64,000 nucleotides of DNA from Clostridiaceae bacterium Marseille-Q4149 (GTDB lineage: Bacteria > Bacillota > Clostridia > Oscillospirales > Oscillospiraceae), in the NCBI GenBank assembly GCA_018228685.1, contig CP073691.1, positions 930,001 to 994,000 on the forward strand, written 5' to 3'. The notes below the pieces were generated by a model. That model had not been told where the DNA came from. It saw only the letters and a program-made list of their open reading frames with translations, and made no database searches. A program made the position numbers and the translations under genes. Positions 47,452 through 56,671 of the stretch are shown here, in pieces; position 1 is the stretch's first letter; every line of letters starts with the position of its first letter.

Positions 47452-47856
47452 ATGACTGATTATTTTGCCGTGCAGCTGCCGCCGGAGCAGATCCGCAGCA
47501 TCAGCTCCATCGGCCTGGCCCATATAGGCGACGCGGTGTATGAGCTGCTGGTGCGCACCTGGCTGTGCGCCGGGGGCAAGGCCACGGGAAAGGGGCTGCA
47601 CCGGGCCGCGGTGGCCCTGGTGTGCGCCCCCCGGCAGGCGGAGCTGGCGGAGAAAATTCTCCCCCTGCTGACCCAGGAGGAGCAGGACGTGTTCCGCCGG
47701 GGCCGCAACGCCAACGTCCATTCCATCCCGGCCCATGCCAGCCGGGCCCAGTATCAGCAGGCCACGGCCCTGGAGGCTCTGCTGGGCTATCTGTATCTCC
47801 AGGGGCGGCGGGACCGGGTCAACGAGCTGTTCTGCCGGATGATGGAGGGGGAGTAA
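47452..47856 (+). CDS. mrnC: Mini-ribonuclease III
   Basis: Matures the ends of 23S rRNA in Firmicutes. The 134-aa protein is an RNase III catalytic domain without a double-strand RNA-binding domain. The catalytic patch is LAHIGDAVYELLVR (Asp27), and the second acidic helix ATALEALLGYLYL carries the conserved Glu. AAGGAG precedes the ATG; the gap after polA is 34 nt. The predicted substrate, the 23S stalk, is visible in this window at 11038-11213/14085-14149. Confidence 0.95.
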   Translation: MTDYFAVQLPPEQIRSISSIGLAHIGDAVYELLVRTWLCAGGKATGKGLHRAAVALVCAPRQAELAEKILPLLTQEEQDVFRRGRNANVHSIPAHASRAQYQQATALEALLGYLYLQGRRDRVNELFCRMMEGE

Positions 47857-47857
47857 T

Positions 47858-49600
47858 ATGCCGCTGGACGCCATTTGCCTGAGCGCCGTGGTCCGGGAGA
47901 CCGCCGCCCAGGCGGAAAACACCCGCATTGAAAAGATCCAGCAGCCCGCCCGGGACCAGGTGGTGCTGCTGCTGCGGGGCGGGCGGCGGCTGCTGCTGTG
48001 CGCCGGAGCCACCCAGCCCCGGCTGCACCTGACGGAGCAGCTGCGGGACAATCCCTCCCAGCCGCCGATGTTCTGTATGCTGCTGCGCAAGCACCTGGCA
48101 GGAGGGCGCATTTTGTCCGTTGTCCAGGAGCCCCTGGAGCGGGTGGTGACCCTGACCATCCAGGCCGCCGACGAGCTGGGGGAGCAGCGCCAGTGGCGTC
48201 TGATCCTGGAGGCCATGCCCCGGCACGCCAATCTCATCCTGGTGGATCACCAGGGCCGGATCACCGACTGCCTGCGGCGGGTGGACTTCGAGATGTCCCA
48301 GCAGCGGCAGGTGCTGCCGGGCCTGTTCTATCATCTGCCGCCCCGGCAGGAAAAGCGCTCGCCGCTGGAGATCACACGGGAGGAATTTCTGGAACTGCTT
48401 TCCGCCCTGCCGGAAGATATGCCCCTGGACGGGTGGCTGCTGGATACCTTCACGGCCCTGCCGCCGCTGATGGCCCGGGAGCTGGTCTGCGCCGCATACG
48501 GTGAGACAGACGCCCATTTGTCCCGGGACAAGGGCGAAAAATTGTGGGACAGCCTTGGGACATGGCGGGACAGAATCGTCGTCGGCGGCTTTGTGCCCAC
48601 CCTGCTGCGCCGGGCCGGCCGGCCGGCGGATTTTACCTATTGTCCCATCACCCAATACGGCCCGGCCATGGAGCAGGAGACCTTCGACTCCTTCGGCCGG
48701 CTGCTGGACGAATTTTATGAGGGCCGGGACCAGGCGGACCGGGTCCGGCAGAAGGGCCAGGACCTGATGAAGTCCGCTACCGCCGCCCGGGACCGGGTGC
48801 GCCGGAAGCTGGCGGCCCAGGAGAAGGAGCTGGCTGCCACCCGGGACCGGGAACGGCTGCGCATCTGCGGCGAGCTGATCACCGCCAACCTCTACCGCAT
48901 GGAGCGGGGTATGAACCGCCTGACGGCAGAAAATTACTATGAGGACGGTTGCCCGCCAATGGACATCCCGCTGGATGTGCGCCTGGGGCCCCAGGAGAAC
49001 GCCGCCCGGTATTTCAAGCAGTACGCCAAGGCCAAGACCGCCGAGAAAATTCTGACGGAGCAGCTGGAAAAGGGCCGGGAGGAGCTGACGTACCTGGAAA
49101 GCGTGGTGCAGGAGCTGTCCCAGGCGGAGGCGGAGCAGGATTTCAACGACATCCGGGCGGAGCTGGAAAGCGGGGGGTACCTGAAAAACCGGGGGAAAAA
49201 GCAGCCGGGCTTTCAGCGGGCCTCCAGGCCCAGGCAGTTTGTGTCCTCCGCCGGGCTGCGGATCCTGGTGGGCCGCAGCAACCGGCAGAACGACCGGCTC
49301 ACCGCCAAGGAGGCCGACCGGAGGGATATCTGGCTCCATACCCAGAAGATCCACGGCTCCCATGTGATCCTGTGCACCGGGGGCCAGGAGCCGGACGAGA
49401 CCAGCCTGTATGAGGCGGCGTGCCTGGCGGCGTACTATTCCCAGGGCCGGGAGGCTGGGAAGGTGCCGGTGGATTACACCCCGGTGCGGTATGTGAAAAA
49501 GCCCGCCGGGGCCAGGCCGGGCATGGTGGTGTACACCACCTATCAGACCATGCTGGCCGTTCCGGACGGCCAGCTGGTGAAGAAGCTGGCAGGAAAATAA
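47858..49600 (+). CDS. rqcH: Ribosome quality-control factor RqcH (NFACT family)
   Basis: Binds stalled 50S subunits and adds C-terminal alanine tails that mark truncated proteins for destruction; older annotations call it fibronectin-binding protein. The 580-aa protein has NFACT-N (1-180), a helix-hairpin-helix region, a long coiled coil (about 290-440) and NFACT-R with LVGRSNRQND and DIWLHTQKIHGSHVIL. It starts one base after the mrnC stop with GGAGGGGGAG upstream. NFACT-R ends near 560. Confidence 0.95.
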   Translation: MPLDAICLSAVVRETAAQAENTRIEKIQQPARDQVVLLLRGGRRLLLCAGATQPRLHLTEQLRDNPSQPPMFCMLLRKHLAGGRILSVVQEPLERVVTLTIQAADELGEQRQWRLILEAMPRHANLILVDHQGRITDCLRRVDFEMSQQRQVLPGLFYHLPPRQEKRSPLEITREEFLELLSALPEDMPLDGWLLDTFTALPPLMARELVCAAYGETDAHLSRDKGEKLWDSLGTWRDRIVVGGFVPTLLRRAGRPADFTYCPITQYGPAMEQETFDSFGRLLDEFYEGRDQADRVRQKGQDLMKSATAARDRVRRKLAAQEKELAATRDRERLRICGELITANLYRMERGMNRLTAENYYEDGCPPMDIPLDVRLGPQENAARYFKQYAKAKTAEKILTEQLEKGREELTYLESVVQELSQAEAEQDFNDIRAELESGGYLKNRGKKQPGFQRASRPRQFVSSAGLRILVGRSNRQNDRLTAKEADRRDIWLHTQKIHGSHVILCTGGQEPDETSLYEAACLAAYYSQGREAGKVPVDYTPVRYVKKPAGARPGMVVYTTYQTMLAVPDGQLVKKLAGK

Positions 49601-49616
49601 AATGTGAGATAAAGCT

Positions 49617-49653
49617 CAGCCCCCGCAGGCATTTGCCTGCGGGGGCTGGTTTT
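49617..49653. terminator. Terminator between rqcH and the converging surface-protein gene
   Basis: A 14-bp perfect GC-rich stem (49617-49630 with 49635-49648), an ATTT loop and a short T run. It serves rqcH and probably also the minus-strand gene ending at 49682. Confidence 0.88.
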
Positions 49654-49681
49654 GCCTATGGGGTTAAGGGGGGAACCGTCC

Positions 49682-51418
49682 TTACCGGTTGGGCAGGGAC
49701 TTCACGGTGACGGTGGTGTGGGCCACCAGCTTGTTCCCGGAATAGATGTGGATGAAGTAGGTGCCGGTGGTGTTGTGGCGGGTCAGGTCAGCCGCAGCCA
49801 CCCAGGCGCCGCCGATGTTCTCACCCTTGTACCAGACCAGATCATCCTGGCCGCCGGCGCTGCTCCACACGGCGAAGCGGATATTGCTGTAGCCGGTGGC
49901 GCTGTAGAGCCGCAGCTTTATCCAGGCGAAGTCGTCGGTGACGATGGCCTGGGCGCTCTGCTGAGGCGGCATACCGTAGACATTGGCGGTGGTGTGGGCC
50001 ACCAGCTTGCCGTCGGCATAGACGTGGATGAAGTAGCCGCCCAGGGTCTTGTGGTTCAACAGCTTCACACCGGCGGACCAGGTGCTGCCGGTGAGGCCGC
50101 CGTCGTACCAGACCAGGTCGTCCTGACCGTTGGCATTGCTCCACACGGCGAAGCGGACCTTGCCATACTTGGCGGTGGTGGTCAGGGCCAGCTCCATGGC
50201 GGCGTTATCGGCGGAGACGGTGGCCGTCAGGCCGGGCTTGACGCCGGGGGCGGGAGCGGGCAGGCTCTTGACCTGGGCAGTGGTGTGAGCCACCAGCTTG
50301 TTCCCGGCATACACATGGATGAAGTAGGTGCCGGTGGTGTTGTGGCGGGCCAGATCCACGTCATAGGTCCAGCTGCCGCTGCCGCCGTTCTTGGCGGTGT
50401 ACCAAACCAGGTCGTCCTGGCCGCCGGCGCTGCTCCACACGGCGAAGCGGACGCCGCTGTAGCTGTGGGCGGTATCCAGCCGGATGGACATGGTGCGGCA
50501 GTTGTCGGACACCTGGGCCGTGACGGTGTCGGGAGCCGGGAGCTTCGCCACCTGGGCGGTGGTGTGGGCCACCAGCTTATTGCCGCTGTAGACATGGATG
50601 AAGTAGGTGCCGGTGCTGTTGTGGTTCACCAGGGGCACGTCATAGGTCCAGCTGCCGCTGCCGCCGTTCTTGGCGGTGTACCAGACCAGGTCGTCCTGGC
50701 CGCCGGCGCTGCTCCACACGGCGAAGCGGATGCCGCTGTAGCTGCGGGCGGTATCCAGCCGGATGGACATGGTGCGGCAGTTGTCGGACACCTGGGCCGT
50801 GACGGTGTCGGGAGCCGGGAGCTTCGCCACCTGGGCGGTGGTGTTGCCGATGAGCCGGTTCTGGCCGGAGTCGGAGGAGTAGGCGTGGATGAAGTAGGTG
50901 CCGGTGCTGTTGTGGTTCACCAGAGGCACGGTGTAGGTCCACTGGCCGGAGGAATTCTTCTTGGCGGTGTACCAGGTCAGGTCATCCTGGCCGTTTACGC
51001 TGCTCCACACGGCGAAGCGGACGTTGGAGTGGTTATGGCCGTTGCCGGCGTCCATGGTCACCGTCATGGTGCGGCATTCGCTGTCCACCACGGCGGAGAC
51101 GGTGTGGCGCTTGGCGGGGGTGCTGGAGGTGTGGGACGCGCCGCAGTAGCGGCAGACGTACTTCACCTGACCGGCGCTGACGCAGGTGCTGGAATCACTG
51201 GCCACGGTGTCGGTGTGGCCCACCACGTGGGTGTTCTGGAAGGTCAGACCGTCCAGCAGCTGGCCGTGGATGCCGTGGTTATACACATGGACCAGATACC
51301 GGCCCACCACGTTGTATTTGCACATGGGGACCCGGATGGTGTAGGTGCCGTCGCCGTTGGCGGTGGCATTGTACCAGACCAGGTCGTCCTGGCCATCCTG
51401 CTGGCTCCAGGCGGCGGC
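49682..51418 (-). pseudogene. Out-of-frame C-terminal repeat region of the surface protein (GBS Bsp-like repeats)
   Basis: About 578 codons in the frame one base away from the upstream gene, ending at a stop at 49682. It has one partial and five full GBS Bsp-like repeats, each about 80-90 aa with the pattern FAVWSxxxGQDDLVWY, WTYxVxLxxHNxTGTYFIHVY and LVAHTTAQV. A CxxC...CxxC-like insert (SSTCVSAGQVKYVCRYCG) follows the first. There is no own start codon or ribosome site, so it must once have been read as the tail of the gene at 51279-56600. The first repeat lacks its opening strand (AAAWS where FAVWS is expected after about 25 residues), so the join looks like a deletion and not just a lost base. 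Confidence 0.8.
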
Positions 51419-54400
51419 CGGTGTACATGACGCCGAAGTCATCGCCCAGGTCGGAGGTCTCGAAGTAATAGGTGGCGTCGCCGATGTCCTTCCAGCCGGA
51501 GGCGATGCGGCCATTCTCGAAGTACAGGGTCTTGCCGTCGTCCCGCTTGACGAAGCCCGTGGGGCCGCTGACCACCACGCCGTCGTCAAAGACGAACTGC
51601 TTGCCGTACAGGGTGACCCGGCCATCGTAGGCGATGCCGCTCTTGTCGAAGCAATACACCTCGGGGTCGATGATGAACCAGCCGGTGTGCCAGGCGTTGT
51701 TATAGCTGTACATCCGCAGGCCGGTGGCCTCGTCCCGGGCCCAGCCGGTGTAGCCGGAGTCCTTCAGCTCCACGGTCTGGCCGCAGAAGGAGCAGACCAG
51801 CTTGCCGTCACGGACGTACACGGTGTCGCCGGAGAAGTCGTGGCCCTTGTCGCGGCACACGGAGGCGGGCACCCGCATGGTGTAGGTATCCAGCAAGGAC
51901 TGGGCGCCCTCGGCGCTGACGGAGTAGGTGCGGACGGTCATGGCGTCGGCGGTGGCCTCCACGGCCAGGTACAGGGAGTCATACTCCTGGGACACCTGGG
52001 CAAAGTGGAAGTCGGGGTTGTTGACGGCCTTGTACTCGGTGCTGCGGGACTTTTCGCCCAGGTCGCCGCAGATGTAGTACAGCACGCCCTTGCCGTAGGT
52101 GGCGGGCAGGCGGCCATTCTGGGCGGCCTCGGACACGGGCTGGCCGTTCTTGAGGACCATGGTGCGGGCATAGCTGTGGTCATGGCCGGAGAACACCACA
52201 TTGATGCCGGCGGCCTCAGCGGCGGCGGGGATATAGCGGTTGAAGGCCTCGCTGCTGCCGTTGGGATTGGTGTAATACGCGGGCTGGTGGACCGCCAGCA
52301 CCTTCCAGGTGCAGTCGGACTTGGCGGCGTCCTGAATCAGCCACTGGCAGGCATCCTCCAGATTGGCGGCGAAGTTGATGACCGCCACGTACACGTCGCC
52401 GTATTCCACGGAGTAGTATAGCCGGTCGGGCAGGGTCCACAGGCTGGCGGCGTTGCCGCCGGACAGGTCGCCGTAGTACTCATGGTTGCCCATGACCTGC
52501 ACCACGGGGAGGTCGGCGTAGTTCCGGGAGAACACGTCCAGGATCTCGCTCCACTGGCCCAGGTTGCCGCCGTTGTCCACAAAGTCGCCGGTCTGGATGC
52601 CGAAGTTCATGGACTGGCCGTTGATATTGGCGGCAATGGCGTTCATCAGCCGGATCTCCTCCTGATCGCTTTCGGCATTGCCGGAGAGCTGGGTATCGCC
52701 GATGACGAAGAAGCGGGTGGTGTCCGCGCCGGGCTGGCTGGTGGTGAAGGTCATGTTTTCAGACCACTTGCTGCCGTCGCCCACCCGATAGACGTAGGTG
52801 GTGCCGGGCTTCAGGCCGGTCAGGGACACGGAGCTGACATAGGCCGCGTCGCCGGAGGTGGTGAACTCCCGGAGGGTCACCTGACCCTGGGCGCTGGAGG
52901 GGAAGCTGCCCTTGAAGCTGCTCTGCTGGCAGTACTGCACGGTGGCCTTGGCCTGGGCCGTCAGGGGATTGGTGACCCAGGTGATGTTCTGGCAGCTCTG
53001 GGCATTGGGGGTGGCGTTGAGCTGCACGAAGCTGGGCATACCATCGGTGCTGCCGCCGGCCCGGCGGGTGACGATGACCGTCTCAAAGGAGCGGTGATTG
53101 TCCTTCCGGGCGGTGACGCCGGTACGGGAGCCGGCGGAGAGCTTGTTGAAGTAGTCGGTGCTGACCTGGCCGGAGGCGTTGGTGGTTCCGATGCGGGTGT
53201 CGCCCACATACAGGTCCACGCCGGAGGCGGCCTTGCCGTTGATGTCTTTCACATACAGCCGGGCCGCTGCCGCGCCCTCCACCATGATGTCGGAGGTGAC
53301 GGTGTAGTAGCCCTGCATGGGCAGACGCAGGCTGCCGGTGGAGGTGGTGTAGGTGACGCCGTCACAGGTGTAGGTCACGGTGACGGAGATGGGCAGGCTG
53401 TCCAGCGCCGTGGCCCCGGCGGGCATGGGCATGGTGAAGGTGAACAGGTCCTTCCCGGCAGAGCCCGTGCGGGTCATATTCACGGTGACGGTCTTTTCGG
53501 TGGTGGTGCGGCGGGCGGCAGAGCTGGAGCCCTGGAAGCCGGAGCCGTAGGCCAGGGAGGCGCAGGTGTTGAAGGCACCCTTGCCGCCGTTTTCGTCGGT
53601 GTCGAACAGGTCCACGTTGCCGTACACGATCTGGGCGGTGACGGAGTCGATCTTACCGGCGTTGGGGGAGGTGACGGACACCACGTAGTTCTCGCCCACC
53701 AGGGCATAGGACGGGGTGTCCAGGGTCACGGTGGGGATATTGGCGGTGCCCTTCACGGTGAAGGAGCGGGTGACGCTGGCCCGGTTGCCGAAGCCGTCCA
53801 TGATCTCCACCTTAATGCTGTGGCGGCCATTGGGCAGTGTCACGGTGCCGGTAACGGCCTGGTCGGTGTTGGCGAAGTTCTTGATGTCCTGGCCATCGAT
53901 GGTGATGACGGTGTTCTCGGCGGACACGCCGGTGCGGTTCTCACCCTGGGGATCATAATACCCGGTAAAGAATTGCAGCTCATTATCCGTCAGGACGGTG
54001 GAACCGTCCTCGGCCAGCTCCGTCAGGTCGGAATAGCCGGTGAGGGAGGAGCTGCCGCCCCGGACGGAGGTGATGACGGGGTTCTCCAGGTCATCGGCGG
54101 TGGTACCATACACCGCGCGGATGTTGTCCACATACAGGCTGCCGGCGGCCCGGGAGCCGCAGGTGATCTTGTTGCCGTCCACGTCGCCGGTGCCGCCCTC
54201 GATGATGATGGTCCACAGCAGCACCTGACCGGCAGTAATCTTCAGGGGATGATTCTCCACATCCTGGGCCTTGTCATACACGCTGCTGAGGTCTGCCTCC
54301 ACATACTTCCAGCCGGTCCAGTTGATGCCGGTATACTGGGTGGTGGTGTCCACGGTCTGGCCGGCGGCGTTGACGGTGGTGGTCTTCAGGTGCAGCAGGC

Positions 54401-56600
54401 TGGTGGTGACATACTTTTCCCCGTTCCAGTAGGACACGCTGGTGGACAGCCAGTAGTTGGGCGTGCCCTCGGGGGCGTAGACCCACATACCCAGGGCGGT
54501 GGGCTTGCCCTCGATGACCACGTCCTCGCCGCTGTAGCGGAGATACTCGTTGGTGTTGTTGGTACCGGAGATCTTGGTATAGTCGTAATGATACTCCAGG
54601 GACTTCTGGCCGAAGCGCACGGGGCCTTCATCGGAGCCTACCCGGCGGGCGTACATATCCCACGCGCCCTCCTGGGCGGTGGCGATGGCGCCCACATAGT
54701 ATTCATAGCCCATGGAGCGGAACAGGGTGGCGGGGTCCTGGGCGCAGTCCCAGCTGTAGGGTGCGCCGGCGGAGTTGCAGTCCCATTCCGCGTTGCTGCT
54801 GATAAAGTCGGGGCATGCCAGGCCGAAATCGGTAATGGGCCCGTAAGGGATGTCCAGACCGTTGGGATCCTTGCTGACCTGACCGGCCACGCCGAAGCCC
54901 GCGTCGCTGACGCCGGGCAGATTATGGGCGCTGTGACCGGAAAAGCTATTCAGGTTGCCCCACACGGCGTTGGCACCCACGCTGACGCCGGACTTGGAGC
55001 TTTCATCCTCGAAATCCAGGAGGATGGTGGGCATTTTGCCGATCTCCACGGTGACGGTGTCGGTGAGCTTCTGGCCGTTGGCCTTGGTGTAGGTGACGGT
55101 GATCTCCGCCTTGCGGGTCTGGCTGGCCTTGGCCGCCGTGTGGAGCCGATTGTCCACGATGGTGCCGATGCCGTCGGCGGAGACGCCCTCGGTCAGGGAG
55201 CGGATGCTCCAGGTGAAGTCGCCGTCGTGATAATGGATATCCCGCAGGCTGCTCTTGACGGTGAGGCCCAGGTCGCTGGTCTTTTCATAGTCCAGGGACA
55301 GGCTCTTGCCGGCGAAATACACCTGGTCGGGCTCGGCGATGGTGACGGAGGCGGAGCCAACGTCCTGCCCCTGATAGGTCAGGCGGACCCGGACCTCGCC
55401 CACATAGCCCTTGGCGGCGGTGAACACGCCGGTGGAGGCGTCGATCCGCCCGGCGGCGGGGGTGTCCAGCACCCAGGTCAGGCCGCTTTCCGGCAGGTCG
55501 GCCGCGCCGCCTGCGGAGTCAGCGCCCAGGGCCGTGAAGGCCACCTGGCTGCCGGGGGTATAAAGCTCATTCTGGGGGCTGACGGAGGCGTGGTCGAAGT
55601 CGCCGTCAAAGCGGGCGGTGGACACCACCAGCAGGGCATCGGACACGGTGCGCTCCAGACCGTCGCTGGGGCTGTTGCGCACCAGCAGCTCGTCGGTGCC
55701 CTCATAGCGGGCGGCCACGGTGGCGGAGCCGCCGCCGTCCAGATAGATGGCGGTGACGCAGCCGGCGTCCTTCAGGAAGCTGGCCACCTCATACATGCTC
55801 ATGCCGATGGACATGGGCTCCTGGCGGCCGTCGGCCTCGAAGAACACCACGGAGCCGTCGGCACGGATGCCCACGCTGTTGCGGGGCATGCGGTCGCCCT
55901 GGTCCAGGCCGGGGACGATCTGGCCGTTTTCCACCAGCATATAGGGGCCGGAAACGGCCTCCACCACGTCGGAGGTATCGCTGCCGGCGGGACGAATGAC
56001 GGCGGAGCCGTCCTTCAGAATGGCGAAGAAGGGCTCGGCGCCGGTTTTCACCAGGTTGCCCTCCATGATCAGATAGCCGGTGGGGGCGCCGGTCTGCATA
56101 TTGTAGTAGTCGGCGTTGGTGGCCAGGACCACGCGGCCCTCGGTATCCGAGGCCCGTCCGTAGGCAGCGGCCTGGGCGGTGGTCTGGGACATCTCCCATT
56201 TCAGCTTTCCGCCGTCCACCATGGCCTTGCGCTGGGCGGCGGTGCTGCCGTCATAGTAATATCCGGTGTAGCTGGCCTTCAGGGTCACGTCCTTGGACAG
56301 GTCGATCTCCGAAAGGTAGCCCACCACCTGGCTGCCGTTGACGTTGCGCATGACCACCTTTTCCAGGGTCACGCCGCTGGCCACGGCATTCTTGGTGCGG
56401 GTAATGGGGGTGAGCCCCGCGGCGTTGCCGGCCAGGGTATCCGCCTGGGGCAGCTGGGCATCGGGTTCGGCGGTGTCGGGCTGGGTCTGCTGGACGACAG
56501 CATCCGGCTCCGGCTCCTGGAGCCCGGCGGCCCAGGCCTGGGGCATGACCAGGCTGGCGGCCATCAGCAGCGCCAGAAGCAGTGATAGTGCTCTTTTCAT
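51279..56600 (-). CDS. Giant secreted protein: phosphodiester glycosidase (NAGPA) plus metallophosphoesterase, truncated by frameshift
   Basis: A 1773-aa exported protein. Signal peptide 1-25. NAGPA/phosphodiester glycosidase domain about 70-330 (NSVGIRADGSVVFF, TAIYLDGGGSATV). Beta-sandwich and carbohydrate-binding-like modules about 330-1190. Purple-acid-phosphatase-type fibronectin domain about 1197-1287. Metallophosphoesterase about 1295-1550 with GDTQ, GDFVDNG, GNHEYYG, VHQPAYY and GHDHSYART, so its metal ligands are intact. Choline-binding-like aromatic repeats about 1603-1725 (YSYNNAWHTGW, TYYFETSD). After residue 1728 the frame slips: 45 unrelated residues and a stop follow, and the natural repeat tail is in the next frame. 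GGAGG precedes ATG 56600. Likely acts on phosphorylated surface glycans. Confidence 0.85.
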   Translation of the reverse strand: MKRALSLLLALLMAASLVMPQAWAAGLQEPEPDAVVQQTQPDTAEPDAQLPQADTLAGNAAGLTPITRTKNAVASGVTLEKVVMRNVNGSQVVGYLSEIDLSKDVTLKASYTGYYYDGSTAAQRKAMVDGGKLKWEMSQTTAQAAAYGRASDTEGRVVLATNADYYNMQTGAPTGYLIMEGNLVKTGAEPFFAILKDGSAVIRPAGSDTSDVVEAVSGPYMLVENGQIVPGLDQGDRMPRNSVGIRADGSVVFFEADGRQEPMSIGMSMYEVASFLKDAGCVTAIYLDGGGSATVAARYEGTDELLVRNSPSDGLERTVSDALLVVSTARFDGDFDHASVSPQNELYTPGSQVAFTALGADSAGGAADLPESGLTWVLDTPAAGRIDASTGVFTAAKGYVGEVRVRLTYQGQDVGSASVTIAEPDQVYFAGKSLSLDYEKTSDLGLTVKSSLRDIHYHDGDFTWSIRSLTEGVSADGIGTIVDNRLHTAAKASQTRKAEITVTYTKANGQKLTDTVTVEIGKMPTILLDFEDESSKSGVSVGANAVWGNLNSFSGHSAHNLPGVSDAGFGVAGQVSKDPNGLDIPYGPITDFGLACPDFISSNAEWDCNSAGAPYSWDCAQDPATLFRSMGYEYYVGAIATAQEGAWDMYARRVGSDEGPVRFGQKSLEYHYDYTKISGTNNTNEYLRYSGEDVVIEGKPTALGMWVYAPEGTPNYWLSTSVSYWNGEKYVTTSLLHLKTTTVNAAGQTVDTTTQYTGINWTGWKYVEADLSSVYDKAQDVENHPLKITAGQVLLWTIIIEGGTGDVDGNKITCGSRAAGSLYVDNIRAVYGTTADDLENPVITSVRGGSSSLTGYSDLTELAEDGSTVLTDNELQFFTGYYDPQGENRTGVSAENTVITIDGQDIKNFANTDQAVTGTVTLPNGRHSIKVEIMDGFGNRASVTRSFTVKGTANIPTVTLDTPSYALVGENYVVSVTSPNAGKIDSVTAQIVYGNVDLFDTDENGGKGAFNTCASLAYGSGFQGSSSAARRTTTEKTVTVNMTRTGSAGKDLFTFTMPMPAGATALDSLPISVTVTYTCDGVTYTTSTGSLRLPMQGYYTVTSDIMVEGAAAARLYVKDINGKAASGVDLYVGDTRIGTTNASGQVSTDYFNKLSAGSRTGVTARKDNHRSFETVIVTRRAGGSTDGMPSFVQLNATPNAQSCQNITWVTNPLTAQAKATVQYCQQSSFKGSFPSSAQGQVTLREFTTSGDAAYVSSVSLTGLKPGTTYVYRVGDGSKWSENMTFTTSQPGADTTRFFVIGDTQLSGNAESDQEEIRLMNAIAANINGQSMNFGIQTGDFVDNGGNLGQWSEILDVFSRNYADLPVVQVMGNHEYYGDLSGGNAASLWTLPDRLYYSVEYGDVYVAVINFAANLEDACQWLIQDAAKSDCTWKVLAVHQPAYYTNPNGSSEAFNRYIPAAAEAAGINVVFSGHDHSYARTMVLKNGQPVSEAAQNGRLPATYGKGVLYYICGDLGEKSRSTEYKAVNNPDFHFAQVSQEYDSLYLAVEATADAMTVRTYSVSAEGAQSLLDTYTMRVPASVCRDKGHDFSGDTVYVRDGKLVCSFCGQTVELKDSGYTGWARDEATGLRMYSYNNAWHTGWFIIDPEVYCFDKSGIAYDGRVTLYGKQFVFDDGVVVSGPTGFVKRDDGKTLYFENGRIASGWKDIGDATYYFETSDLGDDFGVMYTGRRLEPAGWPGRPGLVQCHRQRRRHLHHPGPHVQIQRGGPVSGPCV

Positions 56601-56671
56601 CTTTTTCCTCCGTTACAGTTTGATTTCCAACACTTGATCGGGGTGATCTCTCCGGGGTGCGGTCCCTCCTT

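Noticed and set aside
49700..51300. Regular DNA repeats that could suggest a CRISPR array
   Set aside because: The period is several hundred bases, the units are diverged and translate into GBS Bsp-like protein repeats; no spacer structure.
51400..51425. Programmed +1 frameshifting in the surface gene
   Set aside because: No slippery sequence, stop codon or stimulatory structure at the junction, and part of a repeat is missing. A deletion or assembly fault is simpler.
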